A stretch of 64,000 nt of DNA, taken from Dipteris shenzhenensis. Lineage: Eukaryota; Polypodiophyta; Polypodiopsida; Gleicheniales. The stretch's first letter is position 1; each line of letters begins with the position of its first letter. The notes below the pieces were generated by a model. It saw only the letters and a program-made list of their open reading frames with translations, made no database searches and was not told the DNA's origin. The position numbers were made by a program, and so were the translations under genes. The stretch lies in the NCBI GenBank assembly GCA_047967505.1, contig CM106540.1; one strand, given 5' to 3'. Below are positions 54,657-64,000 of the stretch, one piece after another.

Positions 54657-55373
54657 TCAGAAGGCTGTTTTATGAATGTCCTCAGGTACAACTCGTACCT
54701 GATGGTAGCCACTCTTAAGATCTATGCGGCTGAAAATTTCAAATCCTCCTAAACGATCAAAGATATCGTCTATACGAGGAATCGGGAAACGATTCTTAAC
54801 CGTCTGTTTGTTTAAGGCTCTATAGACTATGCACATTCTGAAGGTTTTATCCTTCTTTTGGACTAGTAAGACAGGAGAGCAAAAAGAAGAACTACTGGGT
54901 TGGATCAATCCCTTGTCCAAGAGTTCTTGGACTTGCTTGAAGATTTCATCTTGTTGAGATTGACTAACTCTATATGGGGGTCTATTTGGAGGTGAAGACC
55001 CTGGAACTATGTCAATTTTGTGATCGTCTGGTCTCTCAGGAGGGAGGTGACTAGGAAGTTCATGAGAGAAGCACCTAGAGAATTCCTGAAGGAAATCTAA
55101 TCTTTCTTTTGTGAGAGGATCTGACTTTTCTTCACTTGGTTGCTTCTCGCGTACAAACAATAGAAAAGAACATACTCCTTTCTTAAGCAAATTGGGAGAT
55201 CGTGCATGACTTACCATAGGAATGGTGTTTCCTGAAACTCCCGCTGTAATGCTCACATCTCTACCCTTATGTTGGAGGGTTAGAATATTCTTCACATAAT
55301 CGATTCGGGGGTTGACTTGCTTATGCCAGGGCATGCGGAGAATCACATCTGATCCTTGAAGTGGTGCCACCAT
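54657..55373 (-). pseudogene. Gypsy protease tail and reverse transcriptase (first half)
   Basis: After a protease-end segment (LQGSDVILRMPWHKQVNPRI), the linker contains HLPPERPDDHKIDIVPGSSP. The reverse transcriptase fingers follow: LLDKGLIQPSSSSFCSPVLL, VQKKDKTFRMCIVYRALNKQ, and FEIFSRIDLKSGYHQVRVVP (about 54690-54750; first catalytic Asp in RIDLKSGYHQ). It ends at a TGA (54657) compatible with a mutated CGA codon, after which the frame continues unchanged. Confidence 0.9.
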
Positions 55374-56746
55374 GAAGGCCTTGTAGATGATCCAAGTACC
55401 CCTGGATGTGTACCCGAAGCTTGCCGATGATGGGGTACACCTGCTCTTCTTGGTTCTTTAAGGCTGCAGTTGCCTCCAAGGCTTCTCCTTTATCCTCTGG
55501 GGCTATCCCTAAGTTTTGTGCCATCTCATGAGAAATAAAGTTGTGAGTAGCTCCACTATCAAACAAAAACAAAGCGGATTGATCCTTTACCTGACCCCAT
55601 GTTTTCAACAAACTATGGGTGTCGTTTACAGCTCCCTTTTTTGGAGGTGCTTCCACCTTGTTAACTACCAAAACTGGCTTTTTGGGAGCTGCTTCTTTGT
55701 TGCTGCTCTTTTTGGTAGCTTGAGGGCATTCGTAGAAGTTGTGGCCTCGCTCGCCACACTTGAAACACCGCCCTTCGGAGTAATACTTTTGCTTCTGTTG
55801 TGGAGACAATGAGCTGAAAGTGCGGGCTCCTTTCTTCGAAGGAGGCTGGCTGGCTGACTTTTGCTCTTTTGGTGCGTCCTTTGCTGTCCCCTTACCCTTT
55901 TGTTCCTTGGAAGAGGTTCCCTGGAACTTCCACTTGTTGTTGCTGCCGTTCCGCTTGTTGGAGAAAGACAGTTTCTTCTCCACCTTCAAGGCGATGTTGA
56001 TGGTGTCTTCGAGAGAAGTAGGAGTGGCAATGTCCACCTCATGCTGAACGATATACCGTAGGCCAGCAAAGAACTTCCTTTGCTGCTCTTTTTTATCCTT
56101 CCTACTGAATGCTTGAACTTTTAACAAAGTATCCCAAAAATGATCAACATACTCACTGACTTTCTCTTCTTGGCGTTGGCGGAGGATGTCCCACTGCACC
56201 ATTGTATCTCTCTTAAACTCCTTAGGCAGGAAGTGCCTCATCAAGTTCTTCTTGAAGCGCTTCCAGGTGTGGGCTTGCTGTCCAGTGTTGACCATAGCTG
56301 CCCACCAGAGTGAAGCACGGTCTTGCATGTGCAGGACGGCAAATTGGATCTTCGCCTTGTCTTCGTACTCGTCCCCCTCAAAGAAATACTCGAGGTCTTG
56401 GATCCAGGCCAGCAAGACCTCGGGCTTGTCCTCTCCCTTGTACTTGGTAAACTTGAAGAGCTTATCTCCAAGAGGTACCTTATGCTCTGCATACCTTTGT
56501 CTCCGTGGACGTCTCGAAGGAGATGGACTCCGATGATGCCGTCTACCTCGAGGAGGGGAAGAAGAGGATGATCTTCCCTCCTTGTTGGAGGAGTTGTTGT
56601 CCGCACGGTCTTCCTTGGGATTGGGGCCCTATGTCATGAGTTTCTGCTTGGTTGCTTTCCAGCACTTGAACTTGTTGAGCAATGTTTGACAAGAGAGCAG
56701 TCAACTCATGCAGGTTAGGAGGAGGGTTAGGTCCATTGGCTGCCAT
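55321..56746 (-). pseudogene. Gypsy gag and protease
   Basis: ATG at 56746 (MAANGPNPPPNLHELTALLS). A frameshift lies near 56600, and a basic, serine-rich segment follows. Then comes the Retrotrans_gag domain with WIQDLEYFFEGDEYEDKAKI, DRASLWWAAMVN, FKRDTMVQWDILRQRQEEKV and VSEYVDHFWDTL. A CCHC knuckle CFKCGERGHNFYEC lies at about 55730-55772. The aspartic protease site is LFLFDSGATHNFISHEMAQN at about 55507-55567. The order gag-knuckle-protease-reverse transcriptase-RNase H-integrase-chromodomain marks a chromovirus. Confidence 0.9.
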
Positions 56747-56810
56747 GATGACAAGATGACTCAATGAAGGAGAGACTCAACAAAGGATAGCACAGAGTAC
56801 AGGACCACTG

Positions 56811-56827
56811 CCTAAGCTCTGATACCA
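56811..56827 (-). promoter_or_regulatory. Gypsy primer binding site
   Basis: The minus strand reads TGGTATCAGAGCTTAGG one base after the LTR end, the tRNA-Met type primer site. Confidence 0.85.
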
Positions 56828-56828
56828 A

Positions 56829-58213
56829 TGTAAACTACTCGGTGCTTTCTATCAATTCAGACAACGGATTTTGCAGAGGCGTTTGAATGAAATGACTGCG
56901 AGTTGCCATACACATATACTTGAACTTAAGAGTTTGCAATTAAGCTGGAATTAAGACTTATACCGCTTAAACACAAAGTGACATCATTGGAAATTGCAAT
57001 ATGATTGAGGGGCCAAGACAGGCCCCCCCCCTTATCCAGGCTCACTTTATTCTTGAAAATGGAGATACAAGACCAAGGTGCAATGCACCTTCCGAACTGA
57101 TGAACTCAGTGAAAACCTAGGACCTAGATACAAGACTCAAGAGCATATGTACAAGGTAGACAACAAAAAAGGAGGACTCCAAGCTCATGTTTCAACTCTT
57201 GGCTTGCCCAATCCACAAGGAAGAAGACTGCAACAATCACCACTTAAATCCAACATTAGAGGCAAGCACTAGTTTCTAGAAAGATAGTAGAAACAACATG
57301 AGATAGTGCTGTAAATGAGATAAACTTGACAATACAGGCTCCCTTCATGACTTGACCCTTTTGTAGATGAAGTCCTTGATGCCTCTGAAGCTACCTTGGG
57401 TGAGGAGAGTGTGGAAATGGGGCTGGAATGAGAACAGCTTTAGAAAAACAGCTTGTAGGCTAGAGAGAGAAAGCCTTGATGGAGTGATAGCTGTAGAGAG
57501 GGTGTGCCAATGCTGATCCCAAGGAGAGAGGAGCTGCTGCTGTTCCAGAGGTGCACAAAAAGGCAGATTTCTGCAAGGGGAATGGGCTGGAACAGTAGAG
57601 AGAGAAAGACTGCAGCAGGAGAGAGAAAGGGGCTGTGGCTGCTCCAAGCTAGGAGAAGGACAGAGGATGCTGCTGCTGTTCCAGAAGAGCTGAGAGGGGG
57701 CAGATTTCTGGAGAGGAAGGGCTGGAACTGTAGAGAGAGAAAGTGCTGCTGTAGAGAGAGAAAGTGCTGCTGAGGTGAGAGAATGGCCTGGGGAGAAGCT
57801 GGCTGCACCCAAGGAGCTGGAGAGGTTCTGCTGCATCAACCAAAAGGAGAGAGAAGAAAAGTGATGAATTGTTCATGTAGGGAATGAAGGGGAGAGGCCT
57901 TCTTTTATAGGCTCAGCCCCCCCCCCCCCCCCCACGGCTTAGAGTGGAAGGTGGGCACTTGTCCCAGATTTTTGGTGGGCTGCAGTCCCAAAGAGGACAG
58001 CCCACAACCTGCCCCAAATCTACCAGATTTGGGGCCAGACACTTGGCCTGCATGCTCTGCCACTTGCCATGCATGCTGCCACATGCGTGGGACAGGTGGA
58101 CTGACCTGCCAGCTTAGATTCCATGTGGTTGTCTGCCACGTCTCACTCCCAAAAACCCTAAAATTTCAAAGTTGTCAGAATTCAATTCTGATCGCACCCA
58201 CGGGTTCCTAACA
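56829..58213 (-). repeat. Gypsy 5' LTR (about 1385 bp)
   Basis: On the minus strand it begins TGTTAGGAACCC at 58213 and ends TAGTTTACA at 56829, next to the primer site (TG...CA). It contains a 17-base C run (plus strand about 57917-57933) and repeated gaaagtgctgctgtagagag units near 57730-57780. Frames of 100-160 codons in it are low-complexity artefacts. No 3' LTR of this family exists in the window: the element ends in a copia LTR instead. Confidence 0.8.
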
Positions 58214-58639
58214 GCTTGGACTATCTATTGACATACTCTAAGGTCATAATTGAGCCATACTGAGCTCATTTGTTTGTCGTCTTATCTTGTATCTCCATTA
58301 CTCTTGGCATGCTGCCAGGCCCACACCCAAAGCTCAGGGAACATTCTCTTGAATGGTTCCTAGGTCAGTATGCAATCTGTGCATTTGATTGGTCCCATGT
58401 TTGGGTACTCAGGTGGGGTGTGGTTTCCAGATGTCCCTCTCAAAGAGAGGCCATCACTCTCGTGGGTCACTAATGCCCATAACCCCAAGCAAGGGGGTCC
58501 ACCCTCAAATGCTAGACCTAGCTTCCATTGTCTGTAACTGAACAGTAGGAAAACATTTTATTTCTTAATAAGCATACTATTGAAAAACAAAAAGAAATAG
58601 TACCAAGCAAGTGGATACATGTTGAAGCAAGATGACATG
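58214..58639. other. Spacer between gypsy LTR and copia fragment
   Basis: No coding motif. The copia pre-integrase similarity stops at about 58640 and the gypsy LTR starts at 58213, so this is either host/intron sequence or unrecognised element sequence. Confidence 0.4.
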
Positions 58640-60179
58640 CCCATACTTGGCATGCCATAACTCCGCATTGTGCATTGCAGCAGTGGGAGTGCTAACTGAT
58701 AATGCAAGATGGGATCTTTTTTCATATAAAGCAAGCTGAAAAAGACCCCGATACAAAGTGCCAGACAACCTCAAAGCATATTCATTTTCTTTGTCTCTGA
58801 CTGCACACTTGTCATCATAAAAAACAACCTGAAATCCTCCTCTATTGAGTGAGGACACTGAAAGCAAATTCTTCTTTATACTCGGCACATAGAGTACATC
58901 TGATATTCTGAAATCTGTGCCATCAGTGGATGTGAGAATAATGTTTCCCACTCCACACATTGAATGAGAAGAATTATTTGCACAAGTTACCTTCTTCTTG
59001 GTGGGTGAAGAATGCAAAGTTACAAACATATTTTTCTTGGAAGTGATGTGCTTTGAAGCACCACTATCAAAATACCAAGTATGTAGTGTCTCATCAACAC
59101 TAAAAGAGCATTCATCCTTTGAAGGATCGTAACTGCAAGTCAAAAAAGCATATGGGTCATCATCATTAGTGGCTGTAGTATTTGAACTACCCACTAAAAA
59201 ATCTGAAGTGCAAGTCAAAAAGGCATAGTGCTCTTCAACCAAGTTGGCTGCAACATCTCCTCCATCATGGCAATGTGGACCTGCTGCATCTGATACAGCC
59301 ATACCAGAATCCCTTTTCTTTTCTTTGGCTATGCACTTCTTGCACTCTCTAATATAATGACCTGGCTTCTTGCATTAATGACAGATGCCCTTCTTTTTCT
59401 GCTTGTTTGTATCACCCTGTGCCTTATAAGAAGGCTGTCCAGAATCAGCTTTATGCTAATGTGTGGGCTGATGGGCATGTGGCTTATGCTGCCCTTTACC
59501 CTTGGGCTTGAACTTAGAGAGCATAGCATGCTCGCCAGCCCGGGTTGCCATACTTTTGCGTGTTTGTTCCTCCTGCAACAGAAGTCCTACCAACTCGTGA
59601 AAGGAGAGAGGATTGCTGCCCCCCCTCAATGACAAATTCAGCGAGGTGTGGAAACCGAGATAGGACCAGCAATTGTTCCTTGATATCCTGAAGCTTTGTG
59701 AGGTGAGAATTCATGGAATCTCCCTCCTCCATATGTGTATGGGAAAGTTCTCGCTTCAGAAAGGAAACTCTAGCATCGTTTCTTGCTGCAAACATACTCT
59801 CCAGTATTACCCAAGCTGCTATAGATGTCTTGCATGACCGAATATGAGGTATAATGAACCTCTTGACAGAAAGAGAAATTACTGAAGGAGCTTGTGCATC
59901 TCTAGAGTCCCATCTTTTTTGCTCTACTGTGGGAGCTCCTGGAGCGGCTGCTCCAATTACCTGTGCTGTATTTGTACCTCTACCCCTGTCTCCAGCTGTA
60001 GGAGTGACAGGTACCGGTGTTGTATCTGGTCTTTCTTCATCTCCATTGACATAATCCCAAAGATTTCTGCCAACTAAGATATTTCGAACCATGAAACTCC
60101 ACAAGGAGTAGTTGGTGCCATCCAACTTATCCTCATGTGTGAGAACCCCGAACACCTCATTTGAGTTGTTCTGTGCCAT
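58640..60179 (-). pseudogene. Copia gag, protease and start of pre-integrase, truncated
   Basis: Gag starts MAQNNSNEVFGVLTHEDKLD at 60179 and has FMVRNILVGRNLWDYVNGDE (the copia gag W-x-Y pattern) and FLKRELSHTHMEEGDSMNSH. A frameshift lies near 59620. A knuckle C-x-x-C-K-K-P-G-H-Y-I-R-E-C is at about 59340-59385. The protease site TWYFDSGASKHITSKKNMFV lies at about 59030-59090. Then come SDVLYVPSIKKNLLSVSSLN and the pre-integrase AELWHAKYGHV, where similarity stops at about 58640. Whether it belonged to the same copia element as the reverse transcriptase at 51-52 kb is unknown but plausible, because strand and order agree. Confidence 0.85.
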
Positions 60180-60705
60180 TTTTGCCAGATAAACTCAGAA
60201 ATACAGCAAACTGAACAAGTAAAGTCCCTCCCTGGAATGCCTTTTATGGTGTGACAATCCCTCTATGATCAATCCCTCCCCATTTGATAGGAGTCCTCTA
60301 CTCAGTGCCTTGATTACCCGTCTCGCCAAAGCGCTTTGTCTCAATGCCACAATTGTGATGAGCACTCTACTATATTGCCAATTGTCAACCTATGGTTGAT
60401 CCTTCTATTTAGCCACTATGGGTGACCTATGGCTTGCTCCATTTACTTGGCCTTGTGGACATTAAGCCTCTTTTTTCCTTGTGTAAAACGAATTCCCTGA
60501 GAAGGGGGGGGATTGGTCAAGGAAATTGGGAGTGTGGCAGAGTTGGCATAGTGCATATAGTTGCCAGGTCACCCTCTCGCCCAATTGGTCCATATCATCA
60601 ACACCCTCGTTGTCAAGGATGCTCTAGGCCACCCTCGGTATTTTTGTACTCATGTTGTTTTCGTGCTTTATTTGTCTCTCATTTGCACCCCGGTCTCGTG
60701 ATTCA
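60180..60705. other. No gene recognised
   Basis: Sequence upstream of the copia gag on the minus strand; no LTR or primer site in that orientation, so the copia 5' end is missing. Confidence 0.4.
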
Positions 60706-60951
60706 TGTTAGAATTATTATTATAATTCAGCAGTGACCAATGTAATGCAATAAGTAGGTTAGGGGCACTTTTCCCTCAGTTAGAGGTTTTTCCCCCTAAC
60801 CACAGTTAGTTCACTAACTACGGTTAGTGAAGGATAAGGTTTTGTCACTTAGACAAAACCCATCCCACTTCTTGTATTAGTCACTTCTTCTATTGCAAAA
60901 ACTACGTTCAGCTCTCTTGCTTCCTGCTCTCTCACTCTCTCATTTTTAACA
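60706..60951 (+). repeat. Copia 5' LTR (246 bp), plus strand
   Basis: Begins TGTTAGAATTATT and ends TTTTTAACA. It is closely similar to the inverted complement of 50206-50451. A primer site (TGGTATCAGAGCA) follows at 60954, so this is the 5' end of a separate, plus-strand element. Confidence 0.85.
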
Positions 60952-60953
60952 TT

Positions 60954-60966
60954 TGGTATCAGAGCA
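60954..60966 (+). promoter_or_regulatory. Primer binding site of the plus-strand copia end
   Basis: TGGTATCAGAGCA lies two bases after the LTR end. Confidence 0.8.
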
Positions 60967-62073
60967 GGGCCTTCCTGGCTGACCTCCTGCCTCTAGCCCT
61001 CAAGCTCCATCTTCAAGTCCTGCTCCTGCCCGTCGGTACATCAGTATGGATTTCGAACCTGCGCGTCAAGTCAGTACGTCCATACAGCTCCTGCGTCACT
61101 TTGTCCGTACTGCTCCCGTACCAGCCTATACTAACATCCCGTACAAGTACATGCTGACATTCAGTCCGTACACTCGCCCGTACCTCTGATGTTAGTACAG
61201 TCGTACATTTCGTACATAGAGCGTTGTACAAATTTCGTACCTTCAGTACAGTCAGTACTTGTGCCGTATTGCACCGTACCGCAGGTCCATACCAGCGACC
61301 GTACATCTGTACAACTGCGCCACACGTGCGAACTCTATTCCCGTTGCATCAGCACCGTACAGCCCGTACCGGTTTCAATACACCATTCTGCACAGCGCCT
61401 TTTCGTGCTCAGTCCGTACATCTGCCGTACAGCTGACGTCAGTTGTCCGCGGACTGTTGCTGTTCTTGAGGTCAGGGTGCCTTTACAGGGTACTCTAGAA
61501 AGGTGGTTGTTTGCAGAGCTTTCATTGCAGGTGAACATTGGAAGGAGTTTTTTATCAAGCATTGGTGCAGAGAGCCATTGTTTGGCCTGCATTTTGGGAA
61601 CAAATTTGGGGCTTTTGCATTTGTTGCAGAGAATTGCAGAAATTTGGGGCTTTTAGTTCATTTGCACCTTTCAGGTGCAATTTCTTGCAGAAATTTGGGG
61701 CTTTTGCATTTGGGTTGCAATTTTGCAGGTAAAAGGGCATTTTGGAAGTCTGCAAACAGTTTTGGACTCAGTACGAGTCAAATTGCAGACTTTTGCCAAC
61801 TTTTGCAGATTCTATTTGCAGATTTTTGGGCATTGAGCAGAGCATTGTGGTGCATTTTGAGCCTTTGACAGGCTGTGATAGTATTTGTCACTGTGGGCAT
61901 ATTTTTCTTTGCAGATTTTATTTGTGCATGAGTCCAGTCAATTTGGAACATCAACTTGTTTGATTCAAGGATGGCAACTTTCTGATGAGCTTCGCCCACC
62001 CACCAGTAACAGATGGGGGCGTATGCAAACAACAAATAATCTAGAAGTTGGAGAGGAGAGCGCACCTTTGTGA
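60967..62073 (+). repeat. Retroelement leader with GTAC array and TTTGCAG repeats
   Basis: 61030-61440 holds about twenty GTAC tetramers, mostly as CCGTAC or AGTAC. 61590-61830 is a degenerate tandem array of ttgcagaaatttggggctttt and ttttgcagattt units. A possible gag start (atggcaact, 61972) opens a broken frame ending at 62073. No other element gene follows, so the plus-strand copy is truncated. Confidence 0.6.
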
Positions 62074-63192
62074 GCTAGTGGTCCTTTGTTTGCAGTAATG
62101 ATTCCCCATGTGAAGAGAGGGAGTTTAACCTATGAGAGGGTGTAGTGAGGCAGGGAGCTACAAGTTGCGAAGGTCCCCTAGGGAACTGTTGTACTATTGG
62201 GCAGCGATGCTCCATTTCAAGAAGGACATGTAGAGATACCTTGTTCTGCACATTGCATCCAATGGCATTGTAGCCTCATTTGGGTTGTCCTGTCTAGCTG
62301 GAGAAACCAACTCTATAGCTTACTCCTCTCGAAATTGTCTTTCGTAGCTATTTAGGATTTTCATTTTCTCTCTTTTGTGTTGTAGCATCTTAATTTGAAT
62401 TGCTTTAACCGCCATTGTTCATATTTGTGCAAACATGGAAGGAGCCCCTTTTTTCTTTTTTTTATATTTTTCTTTCCAACCTTCAGTCTCATGGCCTATG
62501 CAATGACTTCTATCCAACCAAAATTATTTCTCAGTTAATAGGGGGAATTTTTTTTCAAAAGTCTTTGCCATTACATCTATAATAGTCAATTGAGTTGGCA
62601 GCTATGTTCAATGACTGCACAAGGAGAGATGGATCTTTACACCAATGCCATATCTTCTCAGCACCTTGTCACAAAGAGGTAGAGGTTGCATACCTTTGAC
62701 AGGACATCTTCTACCCATGAAAGATATGTCTCAAGCTTTCAATGTTATTCTCAAGCTTCCATCCTCTATACAAGGAAGGCTCTACAGGACTTGTCTACTC
62801 TTTGCAGCTGTATTGTTTGAGAGGAGAAGGAGACTGGGATCCCATCATGGATCTCACCCCTAAAAATCCTAATGAATAGATACACTAGGGACACAAGGGC
62901 CCTTTTGAGGCATCTAGGTTTCGAAGGGTGTGGGAGTGTAGCAAGTCATTTGTCTGAGTCTAGTGTATGGTAACAGTGTAAACCACCTAATCATTTATTC
63001 TTTATTTTTCTTAGTACAAGGAAATATCTATTTTCACACTCTGTTTTGTGTTGTATTATGTTTTTTCAATACTTGGAAAGTAATTGTTTGCCATGTAATG
63101 AAGACAAAAATGACTGTATTTCAGGTTTCGTGTGACTCTATTTGTTGAGGACAAGTATGAAAATATTGATCAAAGTAGTGTTAATAATGCAG
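62074..63192. other. End of the large intron, no gene recognised
   Basis: Short frames only (62645-62863 plus strand has no motif). T-rich before 63190, consistent with the intron 3' side; acceptor aataatgcag at 63183-63192. Confidence 0.45.
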
Positions 63193-63259
63193 AGTACATG
63201 GATAGGACACGCAACATTTTTAGTTCAGTTTGACAAAGTCAATGTGCTTACTGATCCTG
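63193..63259 (+). CDS. NAPE-PLD-like phospholipase, exon 3
   Basis: A 67-bp exon between tgcag and GTAAGT encodes STWIGHATFLVQFDKVNVLT, then DP. This is the first strand-turn of the metallo-beta-lactamase fold (T-W-x-G-H-A-T-x-L-V...L-T-D-P) found in NAPE-PLD and related hydrolases. It starts in phase 0, matching the end of exon 2 at 43422, and ends with one base (G), as expected if the next codon is the Val of D-P-V-F-S. The following exon is not in the remaining 740 bp. The gene thus runs off the window. Confidence 0.7.
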
Positions 63260-64000
63260 GTAAGTTTTGACTTCTTACAATTGCTCATTGTTTGCAAATT
63301 TTCCACTTTCCCCATTCTTTTTATCACTTGAAAATATGCTTCAGAAAATAGATTGGTAGCTTAAAATACTCTTTTGTGAAATGCTCCTATACAACGTATC
63401 TTTCTAGTTGTAGTGTGCATTCTTCTCACACAACAGTTGGTTTCAAACTTTAAAAACCTGAAATTCTGCTTACGATGTCCAAAGAAACCCATCATGATTA
63501 ATGTTTGGATGGTGGGCACAATCCTCTTGAGGACTCTGGCAAAGGTGCAGTCTCATTCTACACTTTCCTCTTCATTTGTTGGGGAATAGAGTGTTATTAT
63601 TAAGATATAAAAAAATAGTATACCATATGCCCTTATCAGAGTTGTTTGACTGAAAACATGACGTACCAAAAACCAGATATATGTTTCCACAAAGGCCTCC
63701 CGTGATGCAAAAGCTGGTCAGAGGGGCAACTCCATCCTCGTGATCATCCTTGGTTTCAATGTTTGCTTGTACAGCAGCATCCTGCATTGCAGCTCCTTCA
63801 TAGACATCTTTACACTTAGCTCAAAACACACATTTTACACTTAGCTCAAAACACTCTCTAAACTGTCATAAGACAGAGAGACCCATAACTTTCAGCAGAG
63901 ACACTCAAATATTCAAACACATATTGAGATGCGCCTTGAAATGGGCTTCGCTCAGATATAAGTTTCGTAATAAACAGAGAAGTGGTGGGAAAGATATGGG
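63260..64000. other. Next intron; one unassigned minus-strand frame
   Basis: 63572-63787 (-) reads MQDAAVQANIETKDDHEDGV, then APLTSFCITGGLCGNIYLVF and a possible GT donor near 63660. It resembles a coding exon but I cannot assign it. The rest is AT-rich intron-like sequence. Confidence 0.3.

Noticed and set aside
57345-57876. Frames of 75-164 codons, Ser/Leu/Gln-rich
   Set aside because: They lie inside the gypsy 5' LTR and come from ctgctg/gagaga repetition.
1-64000. tRNA or rRNA genes
   Set aside because: No cloverleaf-like sequence or rRNA segment was noticed by eye; tRNA-like matches are only retroelement primer sites. A tRNA search program would be needed to be certain.

Overview
This is nuclear DNA of a land plant with a large, transposon-rich genome. 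The evidence is dense Ty1/copia and Ty3/gypsy elements with plant-type tRNA-Met primer sites (TGGTATCAGAGC), Helitron remains, hAT-like and other non-autonomous DNA elements, and spliced plant gene pieces (receptor kinase, PDR-type ABC transporter, PPR protein). The lineage cannot be fixed from sequence alone; a fern, lycophyte, bryophyte or gymnosperm with long introns would fit. Almost all coding sequence is mobile-element sequence at different stages of decay.

Layout. 0-1.4 kb: two copia relics on the minus strand. 2.7-4.3 kb: a decayed, spliced gene relic whose last exon resembles the AdoMet-binding end of a beta-class DNA (N4/N6) methyltransferase. 7.9-12.9 kb: an unrecognised ORF, a 190-bp tandem repeat, a 460-bp foldback element and a decayed DNA-transposon transposase. 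12.9-15.1 kb: the 5' part of a copia element with LTR and primer site. 17.5 kb: a receptor-kinase tail. 18.4-20.4 kb: an unrecognised spliced gene, with a lone LTR between its partial copies. 21.5-22.3 kb: an 800-bp polypurine tract. 24.1-25.3 kb: a Helitron derivative with minisatellites. 28.2-32.6 kb: a nearly complete copia element with many stops. 32.7-42.2 kb: a Helitron complex. Its Rep-helicase gene is split by an inversion whose ends carry CATCGCTATATAGCGATG palindromes. A spliced gene with a C-terminal GIY-YIG nuclease domain lies directly downstream, and fragments of PDR and PPR genes lie beside it.

42.99-63.26 kb: a host gene that looks live. Three short exons in one consistent reading frame encode the start of an NAPE-PLD-like metallo-beta-lactamase-fold phospholipase. 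Its second intron is about 19.8 kb long and packed with nested elements. These are a gypsy element broken by a solo LTR (5-bp target duplication) and two hAT-like elements (8-bp target duplications), then a second gypsy element on the minus strand.

The second gypsy element's integrase/chromodomain reading frame runs without a break into a copia reverse transcriptase and ends at a copia LTR. This chimeric two-reverse-transcriptase element and the Helitron with its linked GIY-YIG gene are the most unusual things in the window. No rRNA, tRNA or CRISPR was found.
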